8,179 nt of DNA from Coleofasciculus sp. S288 (GTDB taxonomy: Bacteria; Cyanobacteriota; Cyanobacteriia; Cyanobacteriales; Coleofasciculaceae), in assembly GCA_020216575.1 (NCBI GenBank), contig JAIUYC010000122.1, forward strand, positions 1-8,179. Reading direction: 5' to 3'. A program made the translations under genes and the position numbers. The notes under the pieces are model-generated. The model was not told the DNA's origin. It saw only the letters and a list, made by a program, of their open reading frames with translations, and searched no databases. Numbering within the stretch: the first letter of the stretch is position 1; each line of letters starts with the position of its first letter. Positions 6,335 through 8,179 of this stretch are shown here, one piece after another.

Positions 6335-6363
6335 TTTACCTACACGCTTAGCCAAAACATAAT
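6335..6363 (+). promoter_or_regulatory. Candidate sigma-70-type promoter for the CNNM gene
   Basis: A -35-like TTTACC (6335-6340; 4 of 6 consensus bases) and a -10-like CATAAT (6358-6363; 5 of 6) are separated by exactly 17 bp. Transcription would begin near 6370, giving a leader of about 145 nt before the ATG at 6517. This is consensus matching by eye in an AT-containing spacer, so chance is a real alternative. Confidence 0.25.
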
Positions 6364-6401
6364 ACTATTGATGTACATTTGTCAATCTAGCCACCTGATA
6401 G

Positions 6402-6488
6402 CATCGGGATATCCTCGGTGGGTTTGGGAGAGTACGAACTTCCTAAGAGTGTATGGCTTAATTGTGGTTCTTGGTGGTATACCCGATG
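6402..6488 (+). promoter_or_regulatory. Possible folded leader before the CNNM gene
   Basis: CATCGGG (6402-6408) is complementary to CCCGATG (6482-6488), closing a 73-nt interval that ends 28 nt before the ATG. Two further G-C pairs can form inside after a 4x4 internal loop. CNNM proteins are linked to magnesium transport, so a metal-responsive leader is conceivable, but the interval does not look like the M-box riboswitch as I know it. A single 7-bp stem is weak evidence. Confidence 0.2.
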
Positions 6489-6516
6489 ACCTGCCGCTCT
6501 CTATCCGATAAACATC

Positions 6517-7548
6517 ATGTTGAAGCTGCTGCTCGTTGTGCTGATTGTTCTATTGGGTTCAGCCATCTGTTCCAGCTCAGAAGCTGCGCTATTTTCAGTT
6601 TCTCCGATACGAGTCCGGCAGTTAGCACAGTCAAAAAAACCTTCAGCAGTAGCACTACTGGCGATTCGTGAGAAGATGAATCGACCCATTGCCACTCTTG
6701 TAATCCTCAACAATATCTTCAACATTGTTGGCAGTATCGTAATCGGGACTACTGCCGCTTCGGTATTTGGGGATGCTTGGTTGGGGTTATTTTCAGCTGT
6801 TCTGACCTTCCTGATTATCATTTTTGGCGAAATCATTCCGAAAACTATAGGAGAGCGCTATGCGGAAAGCTTAGCGCTGCTGATTGCCCTACCTGTCACT
6901 GGATTTACCTTTTTGTTCACGCCTGTTGTGTGGCTGATGGAAAAGATTACAGCTCCTCTGACCCAAGGCAATAAACGACCGACAACTAATGAGGCTGAAA
7001 TCCAGTTGCTAACCACTATCGGGCGTGAGGAGGGAATTATTGAAGACGATGAAGCCGAAATGATCCACAGGGTCTTTCGGTTGAACGATTTAACGGCGGC
7101 AGACTTGATGACACCGAGAGTTGCTGTCACTTACTTACACGGTACTCTCACGCTTGCTGAGTGCCAACAAGAGATTATTAACTCGCAGCACACCCGACTG
7201 ATTGTGGTGGAAGACTCTATTGATCACGTAATTGGAATTGTCTTAAAAGATGAGTTACTCGCAGCAATAATTGAGGGAAAAAGTAGCCAACAGATTGCTA
7301 CGTTGACTCGTGAAGCTCGTTTTGTCCCTGAAATGGTTCGGGCAGATAAACTGCTCAAAACATTCCAAGACAAGCGCGAACATCTCATGGTTGTGGTGGA
7401 TGAATACGGGGGAGTTGCTGGCGTGGTAACTCTAGAGGACGTGCTTGAGGTGCTAACGGGTGAAATCGTCGATGAAACGGATCGATTCATCGACCTTCAA
7501 GAAATTGCCCGCAGGAGGCGAGCAAAAATGTTGCAGGGAGGTCTTTAG
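6517..7548 (+). CDS. CNNM (DUF21) and CBS-pair membrane protein, CorB/CorC/HlyC group, short form
   Basis: An integral membrane protein of the family that includes magnesium/cobalt efflux or transport proteins CorB/CorC and eukaryotic CNNMs; the older name hemolysin C is misleading. Residues 1-~145 are the CNNM domain, with hydrophobic helices near 2-19, 58-83, 90-110 and 118-141. It carries the conserved ion-site motifs SSSEAALFS (19-27), NNIFNIVGS (65-73) and GEIIPK (104-109). A helical linker (IGREEGIIEDDEAEMI, ~168-183) leads to two CBS motifs, ~195-255 (ADLMTPR) and ~262-318 (VVDEYGGVAGVVTLEDVLE), which in relatives bind ATP-Mg. The protein ends about 25 residues after CBS2 and lacks the C-terminal CorC/HlyC domain of ~430-residue members; short forms of this length are known. 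The ATG at 6517 has no Shine-Dalgarno but places the first helix at the N-terminus as expected. Its stop overlaps the opposing acetyltransferase stop by 4 bp. Confidence 0.92.
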   Translation: MLKLLLVVLIVLLGSAICSSSEAALFSVSPIRVRQLAQSKKPSAVALLAIREKMNRPIATLVILNNIFNIVGSIVIGTTAASVFGDAWLGLFSAVLTFLIIIFGEIIPKTIGERYAESLALLIALPVTGFTFLFTPVVWLMEKITAPLTQGNKRPTTNEAEIQLLTTIGREEGIIEDDEAEMIHRVFRLNDLTAADLMTPRVAVTYLHGTLTLAECQQEIINSQHTRLIVVEDSIDHVIGIVLKDELLAAIIEGKSSQQIATLTREARFVPEMVRADKLLKTFQDKREHLMVVVDEYGGVAGVVTLEDVLEVLTGEIVDETDRFIDLQEIARRRRAKMLQGGL

Positions 7549-8072
7549 GCGATACTGTACCAATTTTCTCGACTAATCCCGTAAATTACCGCCTCCATTC
7601 CCAAAATTTCTGTCGTCCCTTTAACGTTCTCTCCTAACTTCTCGGCAACCCGCCTCGAAGCCGAATTCTCCGGGCGAATCAGACTGATCACATGAGACTG
7701 CTGCAACTCACCAAAAGCATAAGCCATCGCCGCTCTTGCCGCCTCCGTCGCGTAGCCACTGCCCCAGTAAGCCCATCGCAACGTCCAGCCAATTTCAAAT
7801 CCAGGCCAGTCCTCCGGTTGCCAGCAGCCGATGCGACCAATCATTACACCGCTGTGGCGTTCCTCGACAGCCCACATCCCATAGCCCCGTAGTTGCCAGT
7901 GTCCGAGCATCATCGCCATACTTCGCCAAGCTTCAAAGCGGGATAAAGTCTGCCCCTTGCCGATATAACGCATCACTTCGGGATCGGCACACATCTCGGC
8001 GTAGGCATCAAAGTCCTTTTCGTCAAATGCGCGTAAGATTAGGCGCTCGGTTTCAAGTTGAGGAATAAGCAT
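7545..8072 (-). CDS. GNAT family N-acetyltransferase, RimJ/RimL type
   Basis: A 175-residue, single-domain GNAT enzyme, the usual length for the RimJ/RimL-like (Acetyltransf_3) group, which transfers acetyl from acetyl-CoA to an amine such as a protein N-terminus or a small molecule. The N-terminus LETERLILRAFDEKDFDAY (6-24) is the hallmark first strand and helix. A strand pair follows at ~65-83 (YGMWAVE, GVMIGRIGCW). The acetyl-CoA loop is RWAYWGSGYATEA (99-111), with the G-x-G-Y-A-T-E-A signature. The C-terminal RPENSASRRVAEKLG (133-147) is also typical. It is cytosolic and the substrate is not predictable. The ATG at 8072 is the only sensible start; no Shine-Dalgarno lies close to it, and a 17-bp tandem repeat sits just upstream. 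It converges with the CNNM gene, with the two stop codons overlapping. Confidence 0.93.
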   Translation of the reverse strand: MLIPQLETERLILRAFDEKDFDAYAEMCADPEVMRYIGKGQTLSRFEAWRSMAMMLGHWQLRGYGMWAVEERHSGVMIGRIGCWQPEDWPGFEIGWTLRWAYWGSGYATEAARAAMAYAFGELQQSHVISLIRPENSASRRVAEKLGENVKGTTEILGMEAVIYGISRENWYSIA

Positions 8073-8084
8073 AGAGAACTGCTT

Positions 8085-8133
8085 ACAAAAGGGTTTTTTA
8101 CAGAAAAGGGTTTTTTACAGAAAAGGGATTTTT
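8085..8133. repeat. 17-bp tandem repeat upstream of the acetyltransferase gene
   Basis: Three adjacent units: a 15-base ACAAAAGGGTTTTTT (8085-8099), then ACAGAAAAGGGTTTTTT (8100-8116) and ACAGAAAAGGGATTTTT (8117-8133). The array ends 12 bp before the acetyltransferase ATG, so it falls in the 5' UTR or core promoter on the minus strand. The units are nearly identical, which indicates recent slippage or duplication, and copy number may vary between strains. Confidence 0.85.
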
Positions 8134-8179
8134 AAGCAACTACCTCCTTTTGCTTTCTCGACGCCACTAACCGAAGCAT
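8132..8179 (-). CDS. Possible C-terminal tail of a gene running off the right edge
   Basis: On the minus strand an open frame enters from the window edge and ends at a TAA at 8134-8132, giving LRLVASRKQKEVVA as its last residues. The basic, helical-looking tail would be acceptable as a protein C-terminus, but fifteen codons are too few to judge and another minus frame is also open here. It would place an upstream gene just before the acetyltransferase on the same strand. Confidence 0.15.
   Translation of the reverse strand: MLRLVASRKQKEVVA

Noticed and set aside
6095..6355. Minus-strand 86-codon open frame in the long spacer
   Set aside because: It runs through the GCGAAGC repeat block, its translation shows no domain, it has no ribosome binding site, and a plus-strand frame is open over the same bases. 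I noted that short frames like this do seem familiar from cyanobacterial spacers, but I cannot support a gene.
7692..8068. Plus-strand frames antisense to the acetyltransferase
   Set aside because: They are shadows of the GNAT coding sequence; the products are Arg/Ser/Pro-rich with no domain.

Overview
The window looks like cyanobacterial chromosome. Five intact copies of the HIP1 octamer GCGATCGC occur in 8.2 kb (starts 1282, 1601, 2158, 2808, 6220), against roughly 0.1 expected by chance. There is also a long A(D/N)LXX pentapeptide-repeat protein, several small palindromic and foldback repeats of the kind that litter cyanobacterial spacers, and weak or absent Shine-Dalgarno sequences before most genes. 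A filamentous, repeat-rich lineage would fit, but the sequence alone does not fix the genus.

Layout. 1-255: spacer, mostly a chain of small hairpins (96-234). 256-2775 (+): an 839-residue GH116 (GBA2-type) beta-glucosidase with all expected active-site residues and an in-frame palindromic-repeat insertion in its N-terminal domain. 2777-3118 (-): a small unidentified protein, convergent with the glycosidase and separated by one base. 3119-3561: repeat-rich spacer with a ~104-bp foldback element, a heptanucleotide tandem repeat and a frameshifted TPR gene remnant. 3562-5715 (-): a 717-residue protein in which an AT-rich, unassigned N-terminal region of about 438 residues is fused to 51 uninterrupted pentapeptide repeats. 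5716-6516: an 800-bp spacer without a convincing gene, holding an AT-rich inverted repeat, a GC-rich repeat block bounded by TGAACCATG copies, and a possible promoter and leader for the next gene. 6517-7548 (+): a short CNNM/CBS-pair membrane protein of the CorB/CorC/HlyC group. 7545-8072 (-): a RimJ/RimL-type GNAT acetyltransferase whose 3' end overlaps the CNNM gene by 4 bp. 8085-8133: a 17-bp tandem repeat before the acetyltransferase start.

The genes do not form an operon: strands alternate, and two pairs converge tail to tail almost without spacing. No shared pathway is evident. They read as independent housekeeping or accessory genes in a region shaped by small repeats. I see no defence system, CRISPR array, phage or intact transposase. 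The two most informative observations are (1) the pentapeptide fusion protein, with its sharp composition change at the domain boundary, and (2) the TPR remnant, whose frameshift is explained by a 4-bp duplication inside a HIP1 palindrome.
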